Source of the DNA: GCA-2732755 sp965228265
GTDB taxonomy: Bacteria > Planctomycetota > Phycisphaerae > Phycisphaerales > UBA1924
Assembly (NCBI GenBank): GCA_965228265.1
Contig: OZ245804.1
Coordinates: 3,195,508-3,259,507 of the forward strand
Direction: 5' to 3'
DNA length: 64,000 bases
Positions 24,417-37,700 of the stretch are shown here, piece after piece. Positions within the stretch are counted from its first letter, which is position 1. The number at the start of each line of letters is the position of its first letter. A program made the translations under genes and the position numbers. Under the pieces are notes generated by a model. The model did not search any database, was not told where the DNA came from, and saw only the letters and a program-made list of their open reading frames with translations.

Positions 24417-25235
24417 TCAGTGCTCGCCGGCGTCGTTGTTGTCGTCCGCGTGTTCTGCGTCGTCGGCGTGGGCTTCATCGGCGTGGTCATCGTGTTCGTC
24501 GGCGTGGGCGTCGTCATGATGACCGTGCGCGTCGTGGTCATCGCCGAGGTCTTTCCAGACGCCCGTCGAGAAGAGGCCGGGCGTGAGGCCTTGGCGGGGC
24601 CGGCTTGCGTCGGCGGATGAGAGTTCGTATTCGCCGTGGCCGGCGTGGTGGGCGTGGAGTTCGTGCTCGTAGGCGTCGAGGCCGTGCTTGGCGATGTAGC
24701 TCTCTTTGACCACAAGATAGAGAGGCGAGTTTGAAGCACCCTTGAAGTCTTCGTTCAGGCGTTCCTGAGAGATGGAGTTCCCGCTCTGACCGAGTCCTGA
24801 GAGTGAGCCCCCCGGGATGATCTCGCCTGCGCGCCAATCGGTGATGTGGCCCCGGTTGTTGAGGTCGATGGCGGTGAACATGATGAAGAGCCAGACGGCG
24901 AAGAGCGTGAAAAGGAGGAGGATGATGTTGATGCCCTTGTCGTAGCGGAGCTGCATGAAGTACATGACGACGAGGGTGCCCTTGATGGTGGCGATGCCCA
25001 TCGCGAGGACGACGTTGACCCAGCCGGGGATCTGCCAGCCCCACTCGTGTGCGGCGAACTTCTCGAACTGCGCCTGGAACACCGTGAGTGCGGTGAAGGC
25101 GAGCAGCGCGAGCAGCACCCCGAGGAGGATCTGCCACGGGATGATGACGTGTCCGTGGTGGTCGTCTTCGTGGAAGCCGTGCGGGTCTGCCGGGTTGTAG
25201 ACGGTCGGCTTTTTCTGTGCTTGGGCTTGGCTCAT
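24417..25235 (-). CDS. Cytochrome c oxidase subunit IV-type protein with His/Asp-rich tail
   Basis: Predicted 272 residues, much longer than the usual 90-120 for bacterial subunit IV. Residues about 25-135 carry three membrane segments in the COX4-like pattern: IIPWQILLGVLLALLAFTAL, WVNVVLAMGIATIKGTLVVMYFMQL, IILLLFTLFAVWLFIMFTAI. The K-G-x-L-V-x-x-Y-F-M-x-L segment is typical. The remainder is soluble and ends in about 40 residues dominated by His, Asp, Ala and Glu, a likely metal-binding or copper-handling tail. The start MSQAQAQKKPTVYNPADPHG also has a His/Asp cluster. It lies directly after subunit III. Confidence 0.85.
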   Translation of the reverse strand: MSQAQAQKKPTVYNPADPHGFHEDDHHGHVIIPWQILLGVLLALLAFTALTVFQAQFEKFAAHEWGWQIPGWVNVVLAMGIATIKGTLVVMYFMQLRYDKGINIILLLFTLFAVWLFIMFTAIDLNNRGHITDWRAGEIIPGGSLSGLGQSGNSISQERLNEDFKGASNSPLYLVVKESYIAKHGLDAYEHELHAHHAGHGEYELSSADASRPRQGLTPGLFSTGVWKDLGDDHDAHGHHDDAHADEHDDHADEAHADDAEHADDNNDAGEH

Positions 25236-25257
25236 TGGTGCGTCCTTGTGGGTGCGC

Positions 25258-25953
25258 TCAGTGGACGAGGTACAGGAGGGGGAAGAGGAAGATCCAGACG
25301 AGGTCGACGATGTGCCAGTAGAGGCCGACGCCTTCCATCAGTGTGTAGTGGGTTGGGCCGTAGGCGCCCTTGCGCTGGCGCCAGATGAGGAGGAGGATGA
25401 GTGCCATGCCTCCGATGACGTGTGTGGCGTGGATGCCGGTGGAGACGTAGTAGATGCCCCACCAGATGGGTTCGTGTGCGTGCTCGGCGAAGGGGTAATC
25501 GAAGAGGACGCCGGGGCGTTTGCCCTGTCCCCACTTGGGGATGTACTCGTATGTGAGCTTGATGAAGAGGAAGAGTGCGGCGCAGACGAATGTGATGATG
25601 AGGTTGATGCTCGCCCACTTCTGCTTATCGAGCTGGACGAGTCGGATGGCGTTTGCCATCGTGAAGCTGGAGAGCAGGAGGACGACGGTGTTGAGGCCGC
25701 CCCACCGCCAGTCGAGGTAGCTCGAACCGGCGGAGATGGATTCGGGGTACATGATGCGGAAGAGGGCGTAGGCGCAGAACATGCCCGAGAAGAGCAGGAT
25801 CTCGGTAGAGAGGAAGAGCCAGACCCCGATTTTGGCAGCGTCGAACTCGTCGTCCGCGGTGCGCCAGTGGTGGCCGTGGTGGTAGCGCTTCCAGAGCGGG
25901 ACGCTTTTGTCGTCCTTGCTGAGCGCGGGCTGGTGTGTGTCGATCGTGGCCAT
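25258..25953 (-). CDS. ctaE: Cytochrome c oxidase subunit III
   Basis: Predicted 231 residues with five or more membrane helices. The features IGVWLFLSTEILLFSGMFCAY, SSFTMANAIRLVQ, HEPIWWGIYYVSTGIHATHVIGG and GLYWHIVDLVWIFLFPLLYL are those of subunit III; the H-x-x-H-V-x-x-G and W-H-x-x-D-x-x-W motifs are intact. It binds lipids and stabilises proton uptake of the haem-copper oxidase. It lies between subunit I and subunit IV genes with gaps of 41 and 22 bases. Confidence 0.95.
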   Translation of the reverse strand: MATIDTHQPALSKDDKSVPLWKRYHHGHHWRTADDEFDAAKIGVWLFLSTEILLFSGMFCAYALFRIMYPESISAGSSYLDWRWGGLNTVVLLLSSFTMANAIRLVQLDKQKWASINLIITFVCAALFLFIKLTYEYIPKWGQGKRPGVLFDYPFAEHAHEPIWWGIYYVSTGIHATHVIGGMALILLLIWRQRKGAYGPTHYTLMEGVGLYWHIVDLVWIFLFPLLYLVH

Positions 25954-25994
25954 TTGAAACGTTCCTCAGGGGGAGGGTTTCGGTCAATTCGGTG

Positions 25995-27770
<1,776 letters not shown>

Positions 27771-27836
27771 GACACTTTCCTTCCGCCGCGTTCGGCGGTG
27801 ACTGTCTCGGCGGTCTGCGCCGCCGGTGAAACTTCT

Positions 27837-29018
27837 TTACTCAGCGCCCTCAGCTGCTTCGAGTTCGGCGGCCTCGGCTTCGAGGTCTTCAAATCCTTCG
27901 ATGTTTGCGCTCGGGTTCTTGTCTGAGAGTTCACGCATGTAGGCGATGACGCCCCGGAGTTCGACGCGGCTGAGCTGGCCGTCGAAGGAGGGCATCGCGT
28001 TCTGGAAGCCGGCGCGGACTTTGGCGCCCGGGTTGATGATGGACTCGCGGATGTAGTTATCCCAGAGGAGCGGGTCGCCGTCGATGTCGGCCTGGCTCAT
28101 GGCATCGGCGTTGGTGAACTCACGCGGGTAGCCGTAGGCGTTGAGCCATGTCGGACCGGTGCTGGCAGAGCCGTCGATGGTGTGGCAGACGGCGCACTTG
28201 GCCTGCCAGACGAGCTTTCCGACCTCGGCTGGCGGGGTGGCGGCGTCGTAGGGCGGCGTGTTGAGCCAGGTGTTGTAGTACTCGGGCTCGACGACGCGCA
28301 GGGTGGCCATCATCTCGGAGTGCTGGTCGCCGCAGTACTCGGCGCAGTAGACGGTGTGGTCGCGGTAGTAGACGGTGTTGCCGTCCTTGGTTTCGAATGT
28401 GGCGACGCGGGGGTCGTTGCCGGTGCGGTCGATGGGGTTGGCGGTGAAGACGTAGGGCGTGTATCGGTTGGGGACGACGTCGAGCTTCGTGCGGAAGTCG
28501 GGCACCCAGAAGGCGTGGAGCACGTCGGAGGAGTTCATCTTGAGGCGGACGGGCTTGCCTGCGGGGACGTAGAAGATGGGCGTGTTGGCGTTGCCGCCGA
28601 CGGTGTGGAACTCGCTGGCGCCGATGCCTGTGGAGTAGGCCATGGCCCAGCTCCACTTTGAGCCGGTGAGTTCGATTTCCTCGGCGTAGCTGGGCGCCAT
28701 CTGTGCCTTGAGGTAGCCGTCGAAGCCCCAGAAGAACATGACGGCGAGCAGGAGCGAGGGCACGACGGACCAGGTGATCTCGAGGGGTGTGTTGTGGCTC
28801 GGGCTGCGCTCGGCGGGGACGCCGGGCTTGCGCCGGTAGACGACCATGCAGTAGACCATGATGCCCATCAGCAGCACGAAGAAGAAGACGCTCACCCACC
28901 AGATGAAGAGGAAGAGGCTGTCCGAGCCGCCCGGGCCTGAACCGACGGCGGAGTCGGCGTGCTGCCCGAAGAAGAGCTTGATGACAAGATCGTTGATGCC
29001 GGCGAGTGTGGCCGTCAT
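27837..29018 (-). CDS. ctaC: Cytochrome c oxidase subunit II with fused cytochrome c domain (caa3 type)
   Basis: Predicted 393 residues. Two N-terminal membrane helices (LFLFIWWVSVFFFVLLMGIM; VVPSLLLAVMFFWGFDGYL) precede a cupredoxin domain whose CuA ligands are H169, C225, C229, H233 and M236 (CAEYCGDQHSEM). A C-terminal cytochrome c domain carries the haem site C275-A-V-C-H279 and a later Met-containing loop (FQNAMPSFDGQLS). Fusion of a haem c domain to subunit II defines caa3-type oxidases, which take electrons from complex III directly. An acidic Glu/Ala tail ends the protein. It overlaps the SCO gene by four bases. Confidence 0.96.
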   Translation of the reverse strand: MTATLAGINDLVIKLFFGQHADSAVGSGPGGSDSLFLFIWWVSVFFFVLLMGIMVYCMVVYRRKPGVPAERSPSHNTPLEITWSVVPSLLLAVMFFWGFDGYLKAQMAPSYAEEIELTGSKWSWAMAYSTGIGASEFHTVGGNANTPIFYVPAGKPVRLKMNSSDVLHAFWVPDFRTKLDVVPNRYTPYVFTANPIDRTGNDPRVATFETKDGNTVYYRDHTVYCAEYCGDQHSEMMATLRVVEPEYYNTWLNTPPYDAATPPAEVGKLVWQAKCAVCHTIDGSASTGPTWLNAYGYPREFTNADAMSQADIDGDPLLWDNYIRESIINPGAKVRAGFQNAMPSFDGQLSRVELRGVIAYMRELSDKNPSANIEGFEDLEAEAAELEAAEGAE

Positions 29019-29935
29019 GATCCGACTCCGGTGACAGAGGGCACGGCCTTGCTCTTTGGCGTGGGCCTGCTGCCGGTGGGGGTTGACATGTTCTGGGATG
29101 CTTTGTGCAGTTTGCGCCGCACGGATTCCTTGATGCGGAGCACGACGAGGAGCGTGCCCACGCAGATGATCGAGGCGATGCCGCCGAGCTTCATGATCTG
29201 CTTGGCCTCGGCGGAGAAGGCGCCGGCGTTCGGGTCGTAGACGAAGCAGTAGTGCAGGAAGAAGTCGGTCAGTGATTGGGCGATCTTGCCGTCACTGGCT
29301 TCGAGGAGCGCGACGCGGAGCTGTCTGGACTCGTAGCCGATGCCCGAGAGATAGTTCGAGACGCGGCCGTCGGGCGTGAGGATGTACATCACGGAGGGGT
29401 GGCTGAACTCTTTGTTCTGCGGGATGTAGCGGTAATCGAACCCGACGGCGTCGGCGAGACGGCGGGCGTCGTTGGCGGTTGTGGTGTGGAAGAGGTAGTG
29501 CGACTGGCCCTCCTCGGATAGGCCTCTTTTGTAGCTGTTCTGCAGGAACTCCTGCTTGCCGGCGGCCATGGAGGTGGTGTTGGTGTGGTCGAAGCTCACG
29601 ACGATGATCTGGTAGTCCTCGCCGACGTCGAAGGTGACGTCGTTGACGACCTTGTTCATGTGATTGAGCATGACCTCACAGAGCTTGGGGCAGTCGTAGT
29701 AGACCAGCATGAAGAGCGTGGGTTTGTCGGTCTGGAAGTAGTCGCCGATGTAGACCTGCTCGCCCTCGGCGTTGTAGATCTGGATGTCGCGAGGGATGGC
29801 CTTGCCCCGCATGTCGGCGACCTCGAGGCCGTCGATCTGGTCGGGGAGCTTGTCGCTGAGCACCTGCGCGTGCACACCGGCCGCGATGAGCATCGCGGTG
29901 AGCGAGAGCAAGATGGTGCGGGCGAGAAGGGTCAT
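29015..29935 (-). CDS. SCO1/SenC family copper chaperone
   Basis: Predicted 306 residues. An N-terminal signal segment (TILLSLTAMLIAAGVHAQ) is followed by a thioredoxin-like SCO domain: PTLFMLVYYDCPKLCEVML contains the C-x3-C copper site, and FDYRYIPQNKEFSHPSVMYIL contributes the conserved His. It delivers copper to the CuA centre of subunit II. A C-terminal membrane segment (IMKLGGIASIICVGTLLVVL) anchors it, with a basic tail. The stop overlaps the start of the subunit II gene (ATGA), so chaperone and client are translationally coupled. Confidence 0.93.
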   Translation of the reverse strand: MTLLARTILLSLTAMLIAAGVHAQVLSDKLPDQIDGLEVADMRGKAIPRDIQIYNAEGEQVYIGDYFQTDKPTLFMLVYYDCPKLCEVMLNHMNKVVNDVTFDVGEDYQIIVVSFDHTNTTSMAAGKQEFLQNSYKRGLSEEGQSHYLFHTTTANDARRLADAVGFDYRYIPQNKEFSHPSVMYILTPDGRVSNYLSGIGYESRQLRVALLEASDGKIAQSLTDFFLHYCFVYDPNAGAFSAEAKQIMKLGGIASIICVGTLLVVLRIKESVRRKLHKASQNMSTPTGSRPTPKSKAVPSVTGVGS

Positions 29936-29938
29936 GGC

Positions 29939-30340
29939 TTAGTCGTTTGATTCCTCTGCGTCGCTTGCGGGGCCGCTGTAGGAGGTGACGACACCTCGGG
30001 CGGCGACATCCCAGGGGATGCGGACGGTTCCGGCTTCGCGGTCGACCCAGCCGTACTCGCTGAGTCGGCTCTTGGCTTCGGTGGCGTAGGGCTTGTACTG
30101 GGTTTCGTATTCGTAGGTGTTCTCAACGAAGCTTGTGCGGAGGTTGGTTTCGCTGTGGTTGAAGAAGACGACGAGCGCCCCCACCGTGATGAGGATGAAC
30201 AGCACGATGGCGACGAAGAAGATGAGCAGGAAGCGGATGTTGACGTGGGAGCCGTGTTCCTGCATCGGCGCGACGCCGTGGGGCTCGTGCCAGGCATCGA
30301 TCTCGACGGGCTGAGGCGGGGTTTCCTGATGTTGGCTCAT
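29939..30340 (-). CDS. Small single-pass membrane protein between ACIII and the oxidase
   Basis: Predicted 133 residues. One membrane helix (FLLIFFVAIVLFILITVGALVVFF) follows a short cytoplasmic part with Pro/His; the rest faces outward, including YGWVDREAGTVRIPWDVAARG. Proteins with a 'GW(V/I)D(R/K)x(A/K)GxVRIP' segment accompany alternative complex III/caa3 clusters in several phyla, from memory, but the role is not known to me. It ends three bases before the SCO gene and begins 98 bases after actF, the widest gap in this part, so it may start a sub-operon with the oxidase genes. Confidence 0.8.
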   Translation of the reverse strand: MSQHQETPPQPVEIDAWHEPHGVAPMQEHGSHVNIRFLLIFFVAIVLFILITVGALVVFFNHSETNLRTSFVENTYEYETQYKPYATEAKSRLSEYGWVDREAGTVRIPWDVAARGVVTSYSGPASDAEESND

Positions 30341-30438
30341 CTTGTTTTCCCTCGGCGGCGTGCACGTTGCACACCGGAGCGTATGCGTTCTCTGTCCTGC
30401 CTAGGCACAAGGCCTCTGGCGTTGTGTTCGTGGGCGGC

Positions 30439-31725
30439 TTACACGTAGTTTTTGTGGTGCAGGCAGCCCGGGAGGCGTGGGTCGTTGAGCGGGATCAGTG
30501 GACCCGTAAATACGTTTCTGGCGACGACGGCGGCGAAGAGGCCGACGACCCCGATGATGCCCGCCAGGTCGAGCCAGAGTGCCTTCATCCCGATCGGGGC
30601 GTGCCCGTCGTGGAGGAGGTGGGCGTCGGCCATGGGGCGGATGATCCAGTACATGTCCACGAAGTGGATGACCAGTGCCCAGAGGGCCATGATCGTGAGC
30701 GCCAGCCCCGAGCGCTTCATGGGGCGGGGCAGCATGATGAGGAAGGGCAGGCAGAAGTGCCCCACCACCAGCGCGAAGGTGAGGTTGGGGTAGTTGAGCT
30801 TGCGTGCGAGGAAGTAGCTGGTTTCCTCGGGGATGTTGGCGTACCAGATCAGGAAGTACTGGCTGAAGCCGATGTAGGCCCAGAAGACGGTGAAGGCGAA
30901 GAGCAGCTTGCCCTGATCGTGACGGTGCTCGACGGTGACGATGCCGTTCATCTTGCCCATCGCCGAGAGGCCCCGGGTAATGAGGATGTTGACGGCCATC
31001 GAGCTGTAGGCGGCGCCGGCGAAGAAGTAGACGCCCCACATGGTGCTGAAGAAGTGGTAGTCGAGGCTCATGAGCCAGTCGAAGGCGGCGAATGCGACGG
31101 TGATGCCGAAGACAACGAGCCCCCAGGCGCTGGTGAAGCGTGCCTTGTTGGAGAGCCAGCGGTCGCCGGTCTCGTCCTGCTTGCGCTGCCAGGTCCAGAA
31201 CTTGCGGACGAGCGTGAGCCAGAGGGTGAAGTAGATCGCCAGTCGGAGGAGGAAGAAGGGAACGTTGAGGTATCCCGACTTGTGCTGGTAGATGGGGTCG
31301 TGAGCGACGTGCTCGAGGTCCATCCAGGTGAAGAGGACGCCGTTGGAAGCGACCTCGAGGATCATGATGGGGAGGATGAGGATGAGGCAGAGCCACATCG
31401 CCCGCATGACGTTCTCGAACTGTCTGCGGAGTGTGACGCTCCAGGTCGCGCTGAACATGTGGAAGAGCATGACCCAGAAGAGCGAGCCGAGGCAGATCGC
31501 CAGAACGCCCATGACGCCCACGTGGTAGGCGGCCAGCGCGTACTCGAGACCGATGGCCTGCGCGCCGACGAGCGTGAGAACGATGCCGATGGCTCCGATG
31601 GCCAGGAAGAGGCCGACGAGCTTGGCGGGCGACTTGCCGACGAGCGTGATGTTCTCACGCGTGAGGCGGGAGTCGCTGACGATCTGGCTGAGGCTCTGGC
31701 CTTTGTTTGCGGCGGCCTGACTCAT
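30439..31725 (-). CDS. actF: Alternative complex III subunit ActF (quinol:cytochrome c oxidoreductase)
   Basis: Predicted 428 residues with about ten membrane helices. The first part (MSQAAANKGQSLSQIVSDSR, then SPAKLVGLFLAIGAIGIVLTL) and FDWLMSLDYHFFSTMWGVYFFAG, SQYFLIWYANIPEETSYFLAR fit the ActF membrane subunit, a relative of the NrfD-like ActC with a possible second quinone site. It helps ACIII oxidise menaquinol or ubiquinol and transfer electrons to cytochrome c and the oxidase. Its ATG overlaps the actE stop by four bases, and it ends the act gene run. Confidence 0.93.
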   Translation of the reverse strand: MSQAAANKGQSLSQIVSDSRLTRENITLVGKSPAKLVGLFLAIGAIGIVLTLVGAQAIGLEYALAAYHVGVMGVLAICLGSLFWVMLFHMFSATWSVTLRRQFENVMRAMWLCLILILPIMILEVASNGVLFTWMDLEHVAHDPIYQHKSGYLNVPFFLLRLAIYFTLWLTLVRKFWTWQRKQDETGDRWLSNKARFTSAWGLVVFGITVAFAAFDWLMSLDYHFFSTMWGVYFFAGAAYSSMAVNILITRGLSAMGKMNGIVTVEHRHDQGKLLFAFTVFWAYIGFSQYFLIWYANIPEETSYFLARKLNYPNLTFALVVGHFCLPFLIMLPRPMKRSGLALTIMALWALVIHFVDMYWIIRPMADAHLLHDGHAPIGMKALWLDLAGIIGVVGLFAAVVARNVFTGPLIPLNDPRLPGCLHHKNYV

Positions 31726-32552
31726 TGCTCGCCTCCTTCGGCGATGTCGGTGCCTTGCTGTGCGGGGCTTGTTTCATCGGACTGGCCGACGGGGTTGCCC
31801 TGCTGTTCCATAAGCCGCGAGCGCTGAGCGCCCGGGATGATGTCGCTGTCGATGGAGACGCCCCGTGAGGCCTGGAGCGTGCGGATGTACGCGACGACGG
31901 CCCATGCTTCCTGTTCGTCGAGGGCGTGGCCGTAGCCGGGCATGCGCATGGTGCCGGCGGGGTCGTAGAGGCCGTTGCGGGCGACGTGGAAGATGTAGCC
32001 GTCGCGGCCGAGGATGTCGTCCTTGTTGGTGTACTTGGGATCGTGGAAGTTGGCGGGGCGGACGGTGTAGCGGTTGCCCACGGGTCCGTATCCGTCACCT
32101 TCGTAGCCGTGGCAGACGGCGCAGTAGATGTCGAACTGTTCCTGTCCCTCGCGGATGAGGTCCATGGTGACCTCGACGGGGATGTCCCGGACGTAGTGTG
32201 CGGCTTCGTCGGCGGGTGCGTTGGTGGTGCCGAAGTACACCGACTGGTTTTCCTTGAGCAGACGCTCGCGCTCGGTTTCGTAGGTGTCGCCCCAGCCGGC
32301 TTCGACGGCGGCTTCATGGTCGATGGCGGCGCGGCCGTAGGCGACGGTGCCCGCGACGCTCGGGCGCTGGGCTCGGCCGTCGGCGAAGAACTGGGTCTCG
32401 TGCTGGGGCTTGAAGCGTTCCTGGTCGTCCATGTCGGGGAAGAACTGCCTCGGGGGCTTGTCGGAGCGTTCGCCGCGGCAGCCTGTGAGGGAGCCGCCGG
32501 CGATGGCGGCCAGCCCGAGTGCGATCGCGATGGAGGTGCGTGCGTGGTTCAT
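31722..32552 (-). CDS. actE: Alternative complex III cytochrome c subunit ActE (lipoprotein)
   Basis: Predicted 276 residues. MNHARTSIAIALGLAAIAGG leads into a lipobox S-L-T-G-C, so it should be lipid-anchored outside the cytoplasm. The monohaem site is CAVCHGYEGDGYGPVG, with a late Met ligand in GTMRMPGYGHALDE. ActE receives electrons from the pentahaem ActA and hands them to the caa3 oxidase. The ATG at 32552 overlaps the actD stop (ATGATCA arrangement); a longer upstream frame exists but belongs to the actD antiframe. The C-terminus is polar and Gln/Glu rich. Confidence 0.93.
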   Translation of the reverse strand: MNHARTSIAIALGLAAIAGGSLTGCRGERSDKPPRQFFPDMDDQERFKPQHETQFFADGRAQRPSVAGTVAYGRAAIDHEAAVEAGWGDTYETERERLLKENQSVYFGTTNAPADEAAHYVRDIPVEVTMDLIREGQEQFDIYCAVCHGYEGDGYGPVGNRYTVRPANFHDPKYTNKDDILGRDGYIFHVARNGLYDPAGTMRMPGYGHALDEQEAWAVVAYIRTLQASRGVSIDSDIIPGAQRSRLMEQQGNPVGQSDETSPAQQGTDIAEGGEQ

Positions 32553-32554
32553 GA

Positions 32555-33139
32555 TCAGGCGTTCCCCTCCGGGTCTTCGACGAGTTCGACGTTCGTCGCG
32601 CCGGCTTCCTCGAGCAGCTTGCGGGTCTGATCGGGATCGAACTTGCCGTCGGCGGCTTCGATCGAGATGAAGAAGGCGTCGTCGGTGCAGCGGAGGAAGT
32701 TGTCGCTGTTGAAGAGCGGGTGGTGGTGACGGGGCAGGCCGTTGAATGCGAGCATCGAGAGCAGCGAGCCGAAGGCGGTGAAGAGGATGCCCAATTCGAA
32801 GGTGACGGGGACGAATGGTTCCCAGGCCTGGTAGGTGGGCTTGCCCTGAACGATGATCGAGTAGTCGACGTTGATGAAGTACTGCATCAGGTAGCCGCCG
32901 CCGGCGCCGCAGATGGCTGCGCACCCGATGACGAACATCATCGGTGCGATGGCTTTGCCGACGATGCCCATCGACTCTTCCATCTCGTGGACGGGGAAGG
33001 GTGCGTGGGTGTCCCACTTCTGGTAGCCCGCGTCGCGGACTTTCTTGGCGCCCTCGGAGAGGGTGTGCGGGTTGGCGAACTCGGCGAGCAGGCCGAAGAC
33101 GTTCGCACCCGACTCGGTTTTGTACACGGTCTTTGCCAT
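32555..33139 (-). CDS. actD: Alternative complex III subunit ActD (DUF3341)
   Basis: Predicted 194 residues starting MAKTVYKTESGANVFGLLAE. DUF3341 members have this layout: a soluble N-terminal alpha/beta part (PHTLSEGAKKVRDAGYQKWDTHAPFPVHEM), two membrane helices (IAPMMFVIGCAAICGAGGGY; FVPVTFELGILFTAFGSLL) and a soluble end with PRHHHPLFNSDNF. It is a small structural subunit of ACIII. The start is chosen because the upstream part of the frame is antisense-like Thr/Arg repeat. One base separates it from the actC stop codon, and it overlaps actE. Confidence 0.93.
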   Translation of the reverse strand: MAKTVYKTESGANVFGLLAEFANPHTLSEGAKKVRDAGYQKWDTHAPFPVHEMEESMGIVGKAIAPMMFVIGCAAICGAGGGYLMQYFINVDYSIIVQGKPTYQAWEPFVPVTFELGILFTAFGSLLSMLAFNGLPRHHHPLFNSDNFLRCTDDAFFISIEAADGKFDPDQTRKLLEEAGATNVELVEDPEGNA

Positions 33140-33140
33140 G

Positions 33141-34792
<1,652 letters not shown>

Positions 34793-34796
<4 letters not shown>

Positions 34797-37700
34797 GCGT
34801 GCACTCCCACGGCCGCGCCGAGGACGCGGAGACTGCCGGCGTAGCCGGAGTCGTCATGCTTCTTGAGGGGATCGATGAACAGTGCGTGGCCGTTGCCTTC
34901 CTCGGCCCCGTGATCGCCTTCCGAGCCGTGCTCGTCGTGTCCGTGGTGGAACGGATCGGTGACGGGCGTGCGGAGACGCGGGTTGGGGTTGGAGAGGCTG
35001 ACCTTGTACGTGGTGCGGGGACGGGTGTTGAGGTAGCCCAGCAGGCCGTAGCTACGACCATCGCCGGCGGCCTTGGCGACCTCGGAGTTCTCATCCAGCA
35101 GGTCGCCGAAGACGATCGCGCCGGTCGGGCACGCGGCCTGGCAGGCGGTCTGGAAGAACCCGTCGGGCATGTGGTCGAGATCCTGGAGCTTCATCTCGTA
35201 GCGGGCGGCGTTGATGCGCTGGATGCAGTAGGTGCACTTCTCCATGACGCCTCGGCTTCGGACCGTGACGTCGGGGTTGTTGCGCAGCTTCTGGATCTCC
35301 TCGACCTTCTCGCGGAGACGAGGCGGGATGAGGTTGATGTTCTCCGGCTTGGGCGTGCCCTCGGGGAACTCGGAGCGGTAGCCGCCCTTGGTTTTCTTTG
35401 TCGCGTAGTCGAAGAAGTTGAACCGGCGAACCTTGTAGGGGCAGTTGTTGGCGCAGTACCGCGTGCCGATGCAGCGGTTGTAGACCATGTAGTTGAGGCC
35501 TTCTGGGCCGTGGGTCGTGGCGTTGACGGGGCAGACGGTCTCGCAGGGTGCGTTCTCGCAGTGCTGACACATGACCGGCTGGTGGTGCATGACGCCCGGC
35601 TCGTTCATATCGGAGCCGGTGAAGTAGCGATCGACGCGAATCCACGTCATCTCGCGGCCCTTGCGGACTTCGGTCTTGCCGACGACGGGGATGTTGTTCT
35701 CCGCCTGACAGGCGATGGTGCAGGTCGCGCAGCCGATGCAGGTGCCCTGATCGACGTTCATCCCCCACTGCGGCCCGACGGTGTAGGGCGCGCCCGGTGC
35801 CGGCTCGGCGCGGGACTCGTTGAAGGGGTTCTCGTAGATCGACTCGTTGGGTGGGGTGTGGCTGAGCTCACCGAGCTTCTCACCGAAGTTGAGCTCGGTC
35901 TTCTTGCCGTAGTGCCCGATCTTCTCTTCCTTCACGTCGCCGTGACGCAGGTAGGCGTCGAGGTCGACGTTTCGGACGATGGAGGTGCGTGACTCCATGG
36001 ACCAGTGGTTCTGGGTGCTGGAGATCGGGTAGCGTCCCTTGGCCGGCTCGACCTTGGCGCCGGTGTAGACGCGGTTGCCGGTGAGGTCGCGGATGGGCTG
36101 GACGTCGAAGCCGACGCCCGCGCCGATGACGCCCACTTCGCGGCGGCCGTAGCCCTGGAACATCACGATCGTGTTGTCGGCCATGCCCGGCATGACCCAG
36201 ACGGGCACCTCGACAGAGCGGCCGTCAACGGTGACCTTGGCCATCTGGGCCTTGGGCTCCTTGACGGTGTACGGGTCGGGCTCGAGCCCCAGCTTCTCGG
36301 CGGTCTTCGGGCTGACGAGGGCGGGGTTGTCCCACACAACGGTCGTTCCGAACTGCGGAAGTTCCTGAAGCCAGGGCAGGTTGGCAAATCGCCCGTCGTA
36401 CATGTTGTTGGTCGTGACGACGACGTCGAGGGCATCGCTCGAGGGGTTCACACCGACCGCGGCCGAGCCGAGGACCGACGCGACGTTGGCGTAGAGCGAG
36501 CTTGCGGCCTGCCCGCCGTTGTTCCCGCGATTGGAGGTGCCGGCGACGAAGCCGTCGTGCAGAGCGCGGCGCCAGGACTTCTCGAAGTCGGACCAGTCGA
36601 AGCGCCCCTGCCAGACGCTGCGGACGACGTCGTAGCCCGCGGGCTGGCGGGTGTAGTCGTCGGGGCTGCGCTTCTCGGCGATGAGGGCGAGCAGTTCGAT
36701 GTCGCTGAGTGCGCCGTCGTAGAGCGGCGCGATCATGGGCTGGATGGGTGCGATGGTGCCGTCGTCGGCTTCGGTGTCGCCCCAAGACTCAAGGAAGGTG
36801 GCTGCGTTGAGCTGCCAGGTCGCCTTGGCGGTGGTCTCGGAGGGTCCGATGCTCAGGACGATGCGGTTGGTCACGCGTTCGAAGGCCTCGGCGAATCCGA
36901 GAGCCGTCGGCGTGTCGTAGCACGGGTTGGTCTCGACGCAGACGCAGGTCTTGACGCGGCCGGCCCGCATGGTGCCGATCATCTCGGCGAGATCCGAGAG
37001 CCCGTCGCGGGTTTCTTCGGCCCCGGCGGGGACGTAGGAGACGGTGTTGCCCGGTGCGCCGAGCACCTGGTTGATCGCGGCGACGAGGGCGTGGATCTCT
37101 GGGGGCAGATCCTGACCCGCGGTCACGATCGCCCTGCCCCGGGCCTTGATGAGGTCGTCGGCTGCGACTTCCAGCATCTCGCGGAGCTTGGGCGAGATCT
37201 CGCCACGTGTGTCGAACGAGCTGACGGCATCGGCGAGCGAGCCCGCGCCGCCGACGCTGTCGATGATGATCCGTGCCAGCTCAACCACGGCCGCGGGGAT
37301 GCGAGACGGGGCGAGGGCGTAGCGGTGATCCGCGACGGCACCCATCGGGGTGTAGTTGCCTTCGACGGCGTAGACGCGGCACATGTGGTCGTTGGTCGTG
37401 CGCATCCGGCGGGCGGCGCCGAACCCGCGGGCGTTGCGCAGGGCGCTCATGCCCTTGTCGAGGTCGTCGCTGGCAAAGCCGAAGACGACGTCGGCGTTCT
37501 CGAGGCTCAGGATCTGACGCTTGGGCTGACCGAAGGCCATGCGGAGGCCCGCGGCTCGGTTGTCCGGGCCGGTCGGGTCGTAGGAGATCCACTGCGCTAG
37601 AGGCCAACGGGCGGCGATCTGTGCCTGCATCGCGTCGCGCGTCGGGCTGGTCTTCTTGTCGACGATGAACACGAGCCCGTTGCCGCTGGTCGAATCGAAC

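Noticed and set aside
30367..31827. 486-codon plus-strand frame inside actF
   Set aside because: Acidic low-complexity antisense shadow of a membrane protein gene.
36005..37600. 531-codon plus-strand frame inside actB
   Set aside because: Val/Gly/Asp-rich shadow with no domain; actB motifs on the minus strand are intact.
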